Shown in pieces: positions 17,248 through 25,382 of a stretch of DNA of 64,000 bases. The stretch comes from Verrucomicrobiota bacterium (GTDB taxonomy: Bacteria > Chlamydiota > Chlamydiia > Chlamydiales > Rhabdochlamydiaceae). Positions within the stretch are counted from its first letter, which is position 1, and the number at the start of each line of letters is the position of its first letter. A program made the position numbers and the translations under genes. The stretch lies in the NCBI GenBank assembly GCA_018239985.1, contig JAFEGK010000007.1, positions 79,976-143,975 of the forward strand. The letters run 5' to 3'. Under the pieces are notes generated by a model that was not told the origin of the DNA, searched no databases, and worked only from the letters and a program-made list of their open reading frames with translations.

Positions 17248-18216
17248 ATGAGAGCAATGCTCCTAAAAAAAATCGGTAGCCCCCTTTTCCTTAGTGAAGA
17301 GCCCATCCCCACTCCTCTGAGCGGGCAAGTAAGAATCAAAGTGGAGGCTTGCGCAATTTGTCGAACCGATCTGCATATCCTCGATGGAGAGCTCCCCACT
17401 CCCGCCCTTCCACTCATCATGGGCCACCAGATTGTCGGGATCATCGATTCCCCCTCCAAACGCTTCCAGAAAGGGGCCTTAGTGGGGGTTCCCTGGCTTG
17501 GAAAAACCTGTGGAGTTTGTCCTTTTTGCAAACAGACCCAAGAGAATCTCTGTAATGATCCGCAATTTACCGGCTACACGATGAATGGAGGATTCGCAGA
17601 ATACACGTGCGCTTATGAAGAGTTCGTATTTCCGCTCCAAGGAGATCCGATCCAAATCGCCCCCCTTCTTTGTTCAGGGATGCTCGGATACCGCTCCCTG
17701 AAAATGGCCGGTGATGCAAAAAAAATCGGATTTTATGGCTTTGGCGCAGCAGCCCATCTGCTAATCCAGATCGCTAACTATCATCAGCAACAAATCTACG
17801 CCTTCACTCGCAAAGGAGATCATGAAGGACAAGGGCAAGCCAAAAAACTCGGTGCAGTCTGGGCTGGCAGTTCTGAAGAGCCTCCGCCCGATCTTCTCGA
17901 CGCAGCAATCATCTTCGCCCCAGTCGGCCCCTTGGTTCCCCTCGCATTAAAAGCCGTGCGCAAAGGGGGCTCAGTCATCTGCGCCGGAATCCACATGAGC
18001 GATATCCCCTCTTTCCCCTATGAGATTTTGTGGGGAGAAAGAATCTTGCGCTCAGTGGCCAATTTGACTCGACAGGACGGAGAAGAATTTTTGAGTTTGG
18101 CCCCTAAAATACCATTGAAAACTCAGGTAACAACCTACCCACTAGAAAAAGTGAACGAGGCTCTAAGAGACCTAAAAGAGGGAAAAATTTCCGGCTCAGC
18201 CGTCATTGTGATTTAG
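17248..18216 (+). CDS. Zinc-dependent alcohol dehydrogenase (AdhA-like)
   Basis: 322-residue MDR-family oxidoreductase. Catalytic zinc ligands in CAICRTDLH and GHQIVG; structural zinc four-cysteine lobe CGVCPFCKQTQENLC; Rossmann turn GFYGFGAAAHLLIQ. The usual Glu after the catalytic His (GHE) is Gln here. Likely oxidises/reduces alcohols or aldehydes with NAD(P). The start ATG at 17248 is preceded by ggaagaag. Single-gene unit, convergent with the AspRS-YbaK gene. Confidence 0.86.
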   Translation: MRAMLLKKIGSPLFLSEEPIPTPLSGQVRIKVEACAICRTDLHILDGELPTPALPLIMGHQIVGIIDSPSKRFQKGALVGVPWLGKTCGVCPFCKQTQENLCNDPQFTGYTMNGGFAEYTCAYEEFVFPLQGDPIQIAPLLCSGMLGYRSLKMAGDAKKIGFYGFGAAAHLLIQIANYHQQQIYAFTRKGDHEGQGQAKKLGAVWAGSSEEPPPDLLDAAIIFAPVGPLVPLALKAVRKGGSVICAGIHMSDIPSFPYEILWGERILRSVANLTRQDGEEFLSLAPKIPLKTQVTTYPLEKVNEALRDLKEGKISGSAVIVI

Positions 18217-18243
18217 TTGCAGCTTTTTTTGCGTCAACAGCTT

Positions 18244-20049
18244 CTAAGCCTTAGCAAATTTGCCAATTTTGGGATCGACAATCTTGACTAGATCTTTGCC
18301 CCTCATCACAATCGACTCTTTTCTTAGACCGCAATTGAAAACCACCTGTTCTCCAATTCCCTCATCAAAGAAAGTTTCCAAGTTAAGTAGCATACCAAAT
18401 GGCGGCACTGCCCCCACCTTCAGCCCATACCGCTCCTCAATCACAGCTGGATCTTCAAACTCACATTTTTCGCCAACTGCCTCGGCAACTGCCTTCATAT
18501 CGATTTTGAGATGGGCAGGGATATTGAACATGTAATTTTTCTTCGTCTTTTTGCCACTTAGGATGAGCGCTTTTACCCCATCTTCCAGTCGTGTACCTCG
18601 TGTCGCTGCAGCTGCTTCTGAAGAGGCTTCAACCTCTTCATGCACCAAATGCTCAAATTCGCATTCCTGCTGGTTGAGCAGACGTATAATTTCGTTGCGC
18701 AGGTTCTCTCCGCCGAAGACAATTTTGGCCTTAATCCTGTTTCCTGCGATCCGTTTAGGATCAGAGGGAAAAAGAGAGGCTTCGCGGATATTTTTAAGAC
18801 CGAGCAAAGTCATCGTCAAACGTTCAAGTCCCATCCCAAAACCACCGTGTGGGGGCATCCCGTAGCGGAAAATCGTCAAATAGTCTTGGAAATTATCAGG
18901 GTTCATCCCCTTCATTTTGATCCCTTCCACCATCGAATCATAAGTATAGCGCCTCTGTCCCCCTGATGTGATCTCGGTGCCGGCACAGAGCAAATCGAAG
19001 GTGTTAGTGAGCTCAGGGTGTTTTTCATTTGGGAAAGAATAGAAAGGCCGTTTTTCCGTCTTCCAATCGATCACAAACATCAAATCGGTCCCAAAATTTT
19101 CTCGCGCATGCTTACATAACTCTCTTTCTGCAGCAGGACTCAAGTCTGGCTCATCCCTTTCATCTACGCCAGTGCGCTCGAAATAGATTTGCTGGGCCTC
19201 CTTGAAAGTCACCCTTGGAACCGACACATGTTCTGGACAAAGGGCCAGCTCAACCTCCAAATCCTGCAACTGACGTTGACAATTGGTATTAAGATGCTTG
19301 AGGATCGCCTTGATGACACCCTCTTGCACATCTAATATCTCATGCCATGACTCGAAAAATCCCATCTCAAACTCAAGTTGCTTGCCTTCGGACAAATGGC
19401 GTGGAGTGTGGGAAGGCTCGGCACGGAAAAAAGGCATCAGAGCAAAAACCCGCTCATTGACCCCCACCATGATCTGTTTGTAGAGTTGCGAACTTTGGGC
19501 AAGCGTCGCAGTGTAGCCGAAGTAATCGACATTGAAAAATTCTGCGCCCCCTTCAGAAGAGGTGCCGATGATATTGGGAGCAAAATACTCGACTGCTCCT
19601 ACCACATCGTACATGTAACGACGGTAAGCATAGCAAAGCTCGGCTTGGATCGTAAAGACCGCCTGAATTTTTCTGTTACGCAGGGCAATCGACCTGTTAT
19701 CGAGGATAAAGTCCAAATCTGAAGGGATATCGGGCTTGTAGTATTCGACAGGTGGCGGCTCGGAAATAGCGACTTCAACTGTAATTTTCGGATCGATCAC
19801 TTCGACCCCGAGGCCCGCTTGTTCCGACTTAACAGCTTTTCCGTGAATGCGCAGAATCGACCCCGGCTGCAGCTCATTGAGTTGCTTAGCCTGATCCTTA
19901 TCGACAATGACAATCTGGGCAAAACCACTCCGGTCGCGAAGGATTAAAAACCCCAATTTCCCAAGGGCACGATAACTATTTAGCCACCCACGAAGCATGA
20001 TTGGCTGCTCAAGGTGGGAGAGAAGTTGTGAAGCTAAAATCCTTTTCAT
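18244..20049 (-). CDS. Archaeal-type AspRS fused to C-terminal YbaK/ProX domain
   Basis: About 602 residues. The first 430 form a class IIb synthetase: OB-fold (MLRGWLNSYRALGKLGFLILRDRSG), motif 2 (PFFRAEPSHTPRH) and motif 3 (GFGMGLERLTMTLLG), with the LAQSSQLYKQ block of archaeal/non-discriminating AspRS. The last 170 residues (after SLFPSDPKRIAGNRIK) read as a YbaK/Cys-tRNA-Pro deacylase-like domain: LILSGKKTKKNYM, LKVGAVPPFGM, FNCGLRKESIVM. It may charge tRNA-Asp/Asn and edit in cis or in trans. Start at ATG 20049; the longer frame is non-homologous. Whether a separate bacterial aspS exists elsewhere cannot be seen. Confidence 0.82.
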   Translation of the reverse strand: MKRILASQLLSHLEQPIMLRGWLNSYRALGKLGFLILRDRSGFAQIVIVDKDQAKQLNELQPGSILRIHGKAVKSEQAGLGVEVIDPKITVEVAISEPPPVEYYKPDIPSDLDFILDNRSIALRNRKIQAVFTIQAELCYAYRRYMYDVVGAVEYFAPNIIGTSSEGGAEFFNVDYFGYTATLAQSSQLYKQIMVGVNERVFALMPFFRAEPSHTPRHLSEGKQLEFEMGFFESWHEILDVQEGVIKAILKHLNTNCQRQLQDLEVELALCPEHVSVPRVTFKEAQQIYFERTGVDERDEPDLSPAAERELCKHARENFGTDLMFVIDWKTEKRPFYSFPNEKHPELTNTFDLLCAGTEITSGGQRRYTYDSMVEGIKMKGMNPDNFQDYLTIFRYGMPPHGGFGMGLERLTMTLLGLKNIREASLFPSDPKRIAGNRIKAKIVFGGENLRNEIIRLLNQQECEFEHLVHEEVEASSEAAAATRGTRLEDGVKALILSGKKTKKNYMFNIPAHLKIDMKAVAEAVGEKCEFEDPAVIEERYGLKVGAVPPFGMLLNLETFFDEGIGEQVVFNCGLRKESIVMRGKDLVKIVDPKIGKFAKA

Positions 20050-20106
20050 AGATCGATAATCAAACAATAGTTTCCAATTTTTTTCAATATCGATTAGCTT
20101 AAAATT

Positions 20107-20949
20107 ATGATTTATCCCACAAAGGCACCAACCTCCGAGACACTTGCGACCCACTATGAGACCCTCGACCCCTATTACCGGAAACTCTGGGGCGAATTCA
20201 TCAACCACGGCTATTGGAAAAAAGGAGATGAAACCGTCCAAACCGCTTTGGAGCAGCTAATTGAACTGATCAGCGAAAAGGGCAAAATCCAAACCAACAC
20301 TTCAGTCCTCGACATCGGCTGCGGCTACGGGGCCTCAGCCCGCTATCTAGCAAGAAAAAAAGGGGCCCAAATCACTGCCCTTACCCTCTCTAAATCCCAA
20401 TGGCAATATTCCCGGATCCATGATCCTGAATCAACCAATCCCCGCTACATCTTAGCCGATTTTCTCAAAAACTCACTCTCCTCAAATTCCTTTGACGTCG
20501 CCGTCGCCATCGAGAGCCTAGAAGAAATGACCGATAAAAACCTCTTCTTCACAGAGGCATCCCGGATTCTCCGCCCTGGGGGCCGTTTGGTCGCCACAGC
20601 ATGGATAGTCAATGAGACCCCCACCAAATGGGAAACTAAACATCTCCTAAGTCCGATCTGTCAAGAGCGTCACTTCCCCAGCATTGGAACACAAAATGAA
20701 TATCGAGCTATGATCGAGAAAGCAGGCTTTGGAGAGCTCCATTTCCAAGATATTACCGATGCAGTCCAAAAAACCTGGTCTATCTGCGCCTACCGCCTCA
20801 CCATAGCGATTTTCACCGATAAAAAAGTGCGCGCTCTGCTCCGGAACAAAAAAATCCCCGACCGCATTTTTGCCATCACTATCTACCGCATTTGGCTCGC
20901 CTTTAAGATCAAATCGATTCGCTATGGAATATTTTCGGCAGTAAAATGA
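20107..20949 (+). CDS. SAM-dependent methyltransferase (tocopherol-MT/CFA-like)
   Basis: 280 residues. Begins with YYRKLWGEFINHGYW, typical of gamma-tocopherol/phospholipid-type C-methyltransferases, then SAM motif I VLDIGCGYGASARYLA, and ASRILRPGGRLVATAW. The C-terminal basic/hydrophobic region suggests membrane contact. Substrate unknown (small molecule or lipid). ATGA overlap with the downstream DUF2905 gene. Divergent from the AspRS gene with 57 bp between. Confidence 0.78.
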   Translation: MIYPTKAPTSETLATHYETLDPYYRKLWGEFINHGYWKKGDETVQTALEQLIELISEKGKIQTNTSVLDIGCGYGASARYLARKKGAQITALTLSKSQWQYSRIHDPESTNPRYILADFLKNSLSSNSFDVAVAIESLEEMTDKNLFFTEASRILRPGGRLVATAWIVNETPTKWETKHLLSPICQERHFPSIGTQNEYRAMIEKAGFGELHFQDITDAVQKTWSICAYRLTIAIFTDKKVRALLRNKKIPDRIFAITIYRIWLAFKIKSIRYGIFSAVK

Positions 20950-21170
20950 ACATTGCAAAATGGCTTTTCTTTATCGGAATCGGCTGTTTAGTCGTCGCTG
21001 GATTGATCTTCCTCTTCACCAAACTTGGCATACCAATTGGCAAACTCCCTGGAGACATTCGGATCAAAGGAGAAAAATATGGAATCTATTTTCCGATTGT
21101 CACGTCTCTTGTGATCAGCATCATTTTGACAGTTCTACTGAACCTATTTTTTTATCTTTTCCGCAAGTGA
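20946..21170 (+). CDS. DUF2905 small membrane protein
   Basis: 74 residues, two transmembrane helices separated by the family motif LGIPIGKLPGDIRIKGEKYGIYFP. Function unknown. Coupled to the methyltransferase by a 4-bp overlap. Its 3' 50 bp overlap the convergent amidase gene. Confidence 0.82.
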   Translation: MNIAKWLFFIGIGCLVVAGLIFLFTKLGIPIGKLPGDIRIKGEKYGIYFPIVTSLVISIILTVLLNLFFYLFRK

Positions 21171-22320
21171 GGAAATAGTCCCTAATCCCCTCGAAATAGG
21201 CCTCAGCCACCTGTTTGATGCGGGAAGAGCACCACACCCCATTGATCACAAAATCGCGCCTATTTAACTTGACACACTCATCGATATTGTTTTGAATTAG
21301 CGTCTCTCCATAGCAAACAGGGCCATGGATCAACCGTGTCAGGGCAAGATTGCGGGCATAAATTCCCTCGCCGATTTTAATCCCAACCCGATTGAGATAG
21401 TTGGCGCCATCAGCTTTTGTCACAGGAGGCACAAGCAAGTGCTCACTAAATTTTTCCAAAATCGCCTGACTCAAAATGAGCGAGTGGTGCAAATCGTGAC
21501 TCACTAGCAGCCGCATGAATTCATACCTGCTGTCCTGGTCGGCCAGCTCATTTTGACAAAAAGCCCCCGGCACGAAAACCATATTGTAATTGACAGGAGA
21601 AACCGTGTGATTTGATGGCCCGTTATTCTCTCCATCTTGAGAATTATAGTGGATCACCACACTGAGATCAGGCCCAAACTGATTGATTTTTTTAGCGCGC
21701 GCGCGCAAATCAAGAGGATTGTAGTACTTGCCAAACATCTTCTTCAGCGTGCTCCCCTCCGTCCACAGATGAACATTTTTCTTCAGCCAATCAAAAAAGT
21801 CATCGTGATAAACCCCCGAACCAATCTGATCGCGAGTCACCATCACAATCGCCCCCTCTTTCTCTAAAAGAAGCTTCAGATACATCGCCGTTAAAAAACA
21901 GAGCGTCCCTTCATCAAATTTAATCGACTCACTGCGCTCCAAAGAGGGCGGAATATCGATATATCTGTCCTCAAGATTGGCAAAAGGGCCCCCTAAATGA
22001 CCCGGATCGATTGCGATTTTCACACCAACTAGGTCCTTACGCATAGGAGGTTGCTCAGCGGGAATGCCCTCCGTGGCCAGCTTTAATTCATATTCCACTT
22101 CACGCTCGGGATTTGTCTCAGCATCGTTGTAGAAAGTCAAAGCCGTATCAGTCAGCGAAAAATAACTTCCTACACCCCCATCCTTCTGTAAAAAGAGCCC
22201 CAATTTGGACTCGATTTCCCCTCGAGTACACCTTCCCTGGTAACTGTCAAAATCGGCAAAGTTGACTTCTGCGCATAGACTAGATGAGAGATAAAGAAGA
22301 AATAGCAATAACTTTTTCAT
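21121..22320 (-). CDS. Exported N-acetylmuramoyl-L-alanine amidase-type protein
   Basis: About 399 residues with signal peptide MKKLLLFLLYLSSSLCAE. Contains the Amidase_3-like opening VKIAIDPGHLGG, a later Glu region (FDEGTLCFLTAMYLKLLLEKEGAIVMVTRD) and LSVVIHYNSQ, matching the zinc-binding layout of that fold. Likely cleaves the amide between MurNAc and peptide stem in the periplasm, relevant to the reduced chlamydial peptidoglycan. Start at ATG 22320. An extended -10 (TTGG-TATAGT, 22328-22333 minus) is 7 nt upstream, with no Shine-Dalgarno. Confidence 0.75.
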   Translation of the reverse strand: MKKLLLFLLYLSSSLCAEVNFADFDSYQGRCTRGEIESKLGLFLQKDGGVGSYFSLTDTALTFYNDAETNPEREVEYELKLATEGIPAEQPPMRKDLVGVKIAIDPGHLGGPFANLEDRYIDIPPSLERSESIKFDEGTLCFLTAMYLKLLLEKEGAIVMVTRDQIGSGVYHDDFFDWLKKNVHLWTEGSTLKKMFGKYYNPLDLRARAKKINQFGPDLSVVIHYNSQDGENNGPSNHTVSPVNYNMVFVPGAFCQNELADQDSRYEFMRLLVSHDLHHSLILSQAILEKFSEHLLVPPVTKADGANYLNRVGIKIGEGIYARNLALTRLIHGPVCYGETLIQNNIDECVKLNRRDFVINGVWCSSRIKQVAEAYFEGIRDYFLTCGKDKKIGSVELSK

Positions 22321-22327
22321 ATCTGGG

Positions 22328-22371
22328 ACTATACCAAAGCTATTTAAAAAAATCGCCGAAAATGGTATGAT
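22328..22371. promoter_or_regulatory. Divergent start-proximal promoters, amidase and adenylate kinase
   Basis: Two extended -10 boxes face away from each other: TGG-TATAGT on the minus strand (hexamer 22328-22333, 7 nt from the ATG at 22320) and TGG-TATGAT on the plus strand (hexamer 22366-22371, 8 nt from the ATG at 22380). Neither gene has a Shine-Dalgarno. Confidence 0.6.
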
Positions 22372-22379
22372 CATTCCGT

Positions 22380-23081
22380 ATGTTTAAGAAAATCCTTATC
22401 TTTTTGGTTATGTTTATGGCGACTTTACAAGCAACACAAACACAGGTTGTTATCCTTTTAGGGCCTCCTGGCGCCGGCAAAGGCTCCCAGGCCAGCCTGA
22501 TAAAAGAGAAAATGGAAATCGCCCATATTTCAACCGGCGACCTCCTCCGCGAGAACATCAAACAAGGGACTACACTTGGCCAAAAAGCCAAGACCTACAT
22601 GGATGCCGGACATCTCGTCCCCGACGAGCTGATCTTCGATATGCTCTTTGCAAGAGTCGCGCAGCCGGATTGCCAAAAAGGGTATATCCTCGACGGATTC
22701 CCCCGCAATATTCCGCAAGCAGAGGCGCTGCAAAAACGACTCGCCGACGCCCAAGTGACCGCGATTAGCCTGAGCATTCCAGACGCAGAGATCGTCGATC
22801 GGATCACCAACAGACAAATTTGCAAATCGTGCCAAACCCCCTATAACCTCGTCCATTCCCGTCCTAAAAAAGAGGGAATCTGCGACAAATGTGGCGGCAC
22901 CCTCTACCAACGTAGCGACGACACCAAAGAAGTGGTCGAAGAGCGGCTGAAAGTCTATCATGAGCAAACCGCCCCCTTGATCAGCTTCTACACCAATCAG
23001 AAGGCGCTGCATACTGTCGATTCGACCGCCCCCAAAGAAGCGGTCTTGCAACAAATCCTAAGCGTCTTAGGCCGAAGATAA
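22380..23081 (+). CDS. adk: Adenylate kinase with apparent signal peptide
   Basis: Interconverts AMP+ATP and 2 ADP. P-loop LLGPPGAGKGSQ, AMP site STGDLLRENI and GYILDGFPRN, LID with a four-cysteine zinc knuckle (ICKSCQTPY...GICDKCGG), and later RSDDTKEVVEERLKVYHEQTAPL. The enzyme body is complete (about 210 residues), but it is preceded by MFKKILIFLVMFMATLQATQTQ, a good signal-peptide look-alike. Later ATG codons (residues 11 and 13) would still leave part of it. Either the enzyme is exported or the start is mis-set; the -10 box only 8 nt before ATG 22380 favours the long form. Confidence 0.9.
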   Translation: MFKKILIFLVMFMATLQATQTQVVILLGPPGAGKGSQASLIKEKMEIAHISTGDLLRENIKQGTTLGQKAKTYMDAGHLVPDELIFDMLFARVAQPDCQKGYILDGFPRNIPQAEALQKRLADAQVTAISLSIPDAEIVDRITNRQICKSCQTPYNLVHSRPKKEGICDKCGGTLYQRSDDTKEVVEERLKVYHEQTAPLISFYTNQKALHTVDSTAPKEAVLQQILSVLGRR

Positions 23082-23429
23082 GCAGAACGTATTCCCTTCT
23101 GCATCTTCGAAAAGAGCATAAGTTCCCCAATGCTCCTCAGTGAGATCCTTTGTGAACTTCACCCCTTTTGCCCTGAGTTCCTTAACCGTATTCTGAATAT
23201 CGTCTGACATAAAGACAATATTGGAAAAAGTGCCGACCCGATCCTCATGCCCTTCTGGCGTGAAGAGGACCACCTGAGTCTCTCCTCCTGGAATCTTCAA
23301 TTCGATCCATCGCTGGGAATCAAATTCAGCATCCATCAGCACCTCAAACCCGAGTTTTTCGGTATAAAATTTGAGTGCCTTATCCTGGTTTTTCACAGGG
23401 ATACTAACATGTTTAACACCTGAAATCAC
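23067..23429 (-). CDS. VOC-family (glyoxalase-fold) protein
   Basis: About 120 residues: VSIPVKNQDKALKFYTEKLGFEV, then GTYALFEDAEGNTFCLSSA, the paired beta-alpha-beta-beta-beta units of vicinal-oxygen-chelate proteins. Metal ligands are plausible (His early, Glu late) but the substrate is unknown. Start is set at GTG 23429, which overlaps the stop of the upstream gene by one base (TAGTG) and has ggagag upstream; the longer frame is a read-through. 3' end overlaps adk (convergent) by 15 bp. Confidence 0.78.
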   Translation of the reverse strand: MISGVKHVSIPVKNQDKALKFYTEKLGFEVLMDAEFDSQRWIELKIPGGETQVVLFTPEGHEDRVGTFSNIVFMSDDIQNTVKELRAKGVKFTKDLTEEHWGTYALFEDAEGNTFCLSSA

Positions 23430-23881
23430 TATTGCTCTCCTTTTTGGACAGGGGGAGTATATTTGCGCCTTAGAAAATAAACAACCCAAATTAATAAAGG
23501 GATCAAAGCGTCGGACCAATAAAATACATCCATTTTCCAACCCCTTTTCATGAGCTGGCCAACCACATCACCCCAAAACCAAATCGTGTTGCCGATGATC
23601 GTCGCCAGTAAAAAACCGTTGCGAAATCTGCAACAAAGCAACCCCAAAACCCCAAAACCTAAATTGGCCATCCCCGTTTCAAATTGATAGGGAGTATCAA
23701 TGGGCCAGCGCATGATCTGCGCCACAACGTTAGGATAAAACACATCGATGATAAAATCGGCAATCCCGTAAAGGCCATAGCAAAAAAACACCAGATAAAT
23801 CAAAAGAAGATTCAGACCATCCCTTCTTCGAATCATCCAGTGAATAAAAAAACAAACAACCGCCAAAAATAGAAAAATCAC
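23429..23881 (-). CDS. Small polytopic membrane protein
   Basis: 150 residues with about four hydrophobic segments (MIFLFLAVVCFFIHWMI, LLLIYLVFFCYGLYGIADFII, MANLGFGVLGLLC, DALIPLLIWVVYFL). The spacing resembles small uncharacterised families of four-helix membrane proteins. Middle gene of a three-gene operon: ATGA overlap with the SET gene upstream, 1-base overlap with the VOC gene downstream. Confidence 0.65.
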   Translation of the reverse strand: MIFLFLAVVCFFIHWMIRRRDGLNLLLIYLVFFCYGLYGIADFIIDVFYPNVVAQIMRWPIDTPYQFETGMANLGFGVLGLLCCRFRNGFLLATIIGNTIWFWGDVVGQLMKRGWKMDVFYWSDALIPLLIWVVYFLRRKYTPPVQKGEQ

Positions 23882-24477
23882 AGAGACTCAAATCCCTCTT
23901 CTTCCCAGTAGCTATCGCCATAACTATACAATAGCTGAGTCCCCTTGCGAATTCCCTTTTTGCCAACAGTGAATAGAATGCGAGGCCCCCACTCTGAATA
24001 GTGCTCCCATGCGACCACATTCGCCCCCTTTTCGCTATGATTCATAAAACGGCACCAATTTCCCGCCTTAGCCGCATCGATAGAAAAATCGGGGAAATTG
24101 GAGAACATAAACGTGCTGTCGTTATCCTCTGAAATTGCCTGATCTGGCCTCAGAATCCCACCATAATGATTGAGTAGCGTATAGGGGCGAATATATTGCT
24201 TAGCAAAAACCCCATATCCAATATCCTTATTGATATACCGAATTTCAACTAGATGCGTGAAGGGAAGATCATCCCCCAACTTCTCAACCTTCCTAAGTAA
24301 AACATCGAATCTCTTGTGACGAGTGACAGAACCTGCCATCTCAAATTCCTTTCGAAACTTTCTCCAAGCTTTGTTGTATTTATCTCTCCACTTAGGATCG
24401 ACGATCACATCGTGAGAATAGATAATCGGAGTAGAGATGCCAAAACGCTCTTTAAATGTAGGGTCTGCTTTCATCAT
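23878..24477 (-). CDS. SET-domain protein, candidate secreted lysine methyltransferase
   Basis: 199 residues. SET landmarks are present in order: GYGVFAKQYIRPYTLL, NWCRFMNHS (the NHS cofactor motif), NVVAWEH, and LLYSYGDSYWEEE (catalytic Tyr in the post-motif). Chlamydiae carry SET-domain proteins that act on host histones or on the bacterial histone-like protein, so a similar role is plausible. The first 60 residues are basic and lack a Sec signal, which fits a type III substrate but is not proof. First gene of the operon with the membrane and VOC genes. Confidence 0.8.
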   Translation of the reverse strand: MMKADPTFKERFGISTPIIYSHDVIVDPKWRDKYNKAWRKFRKEFEMAGSVTRHKRFDVLLRKVEKLGDDLPFTHLVEIRYINKDIGYGVFAKQYIRPYTLLNHYGGILRPDQAISEDNDSTFMFSNFPDFSIDAAKAGNWCRFMNHSEKGANVVAWEHYSEWGPRILFTVGKKGIRKGTQLLYSYGDSYWEEEGFESL

Positions 24478-24547
24478 CCTACCTATAAACTAACCCTTCA
24501 CATTTTTTCTAGGTGAAAAATGCTCCCTTCCTTATAGTAGGCGCACT

Positions 24548-25090
24548 ATGAAGAAAATATTACTGCTCCTCCTCACCACCCTACTGACAGCCGCTACTCC
24601 AATCGAAAGAAACCTCCAGTCGATCGATTACCGAACACAAGCAGGAGCGACCATCGTCCTGATCACCCTCACCGACGGCTCCATCTGGAAATGGACCCCC
24701 GACCATTTCAGCGAAAACCTCCTCCGCAAGTGGACCGAAGGGGATCCGATCATTATCCAAGCGGTCAACCATCCAGGCTTTCTTCTCCAAAACCTCAGCA
24801 AGCCCCTCTATACCCCGACCGTGGCGCTCAGCTTTAATTCCTACCCCCTCTATCCCTCAATAAAAGATTATGACAGCACCCAAGACATAATCACTCTTAG
24901 CGATGACAGCCAATGGGTCCTCCTCTTCGATTTCAACAAAAGAACACTGCACCATTGGGCCAAGGACGACCGGGTCATCCCCGTCAAAGGAGCCAATAAC
25001 AACTACGAGCTGATCAACCTCGACGTCCCCTTTGATAACCGGAGTCAAATCGAGCGATTTGTCGTCGTTCTTCCCTATATACAAAAATAG
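24548..25090 (+). CDS. Exported protein with internal duplication
   Basis: 180 residues, signal peptide MKKILLLLLTTLLTAATP. Two copies of a roughly 46-residue module: residues about 41-86 (LTDGSIWKWTPDHF...KWTEGDPIIIQAVNHPGFLLQNLSKP) and 117-161 (LSDDSQWVLLFDFN...HWAKDDRVIPVKGANNNYELINLDVP), each beginning T/S-D-x-S-x-W and ending in LxNL. Beta-rich, periplasmic or secreted, function unknown. The TATAGT at 24533-24538 ends 9 nt before the ATG, again with no Shine-Dalgarno. Confidence 0.68.
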   Translation: MKKILLLLLTTLLTAATPIERNLQSIDYRTQAGATIVLITLTDGSIWKWTPDHFSENLLRKWTEGDPIIIQAVNHPGFLLQNLSKPLYTPTVALSFNSYPLYPSIKDYDSTQDIITLSDDSQWVLLFDFNKRTLHHWAKDDRVIPVKGANNNYELINLDVPFDNRSQIERFVVVLPYIQK

Positions 25091-25233
25091 CTCAAAAATT
25101 GGTTTTTGACTTCGCCGACATTCGCATCTTTTAGGCCACTTGCATCACCCAACTTATTCAAGTTGGGCTGCTTCGGCGCCGCCCGCTGCCTTAAATCTGC
25201 GACGTCTGCTTTGTCAAATTCCCAATTTTTGAG
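25091..25233. repeat. Long near-palindrome A
   Basis: Ends ctcaaaaattggtttttgac (25091-25110) pair with gtcaaattcccaatttttgag (25213-25233). The middle has a perfect hairpin cccaactt-attc-aagttggg (25148-25167), and the arms in between pair partly. It shares the core GAAGCAGC...CTT-AAG...GATGC (read on the minus strand) with near-palindrome B, which lies on the other side of tRNA-Thr. Confidence 0.85.
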
Positions 25234-25300
25234 CATATTTGTGTATAATCCTGAAAAATCTTGAGTGCAAACAGACAATTTGTTAAGATATCGCATCTAT

Positions 25301-25373
25301 GCTGGCGTAGCTCAATTGGCAGAGCACCCGACTTGTAATCGGACGGTTGAGGGTTCAATTCCTTTCGCCAGCA
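25301..25373 (+). tRNA. tRNA-Thr (anticodon UGU)
   Basis: Cloverleaf: acceptor GCUGGCG/CGCCAGC, D arm GCUC..GAGC, anticodon stem CCGAC(U)/..UCGG with loop CUUGUAA (anticodon UGU), T arm with GUUCAAU. Discriminator A at 25373. Flanked on both sides by related long palindromes. Confidence 0.95.
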
Positions 25374-25382
25374 TTTCCTTTT

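Noticed and set aside
20050..20241. N-terminal extension of the AspRS-YbaK frame
   Set aside because: It overlaps the divergent methyltransferase gene; MKRILASQLL at 20049 fits the family start.
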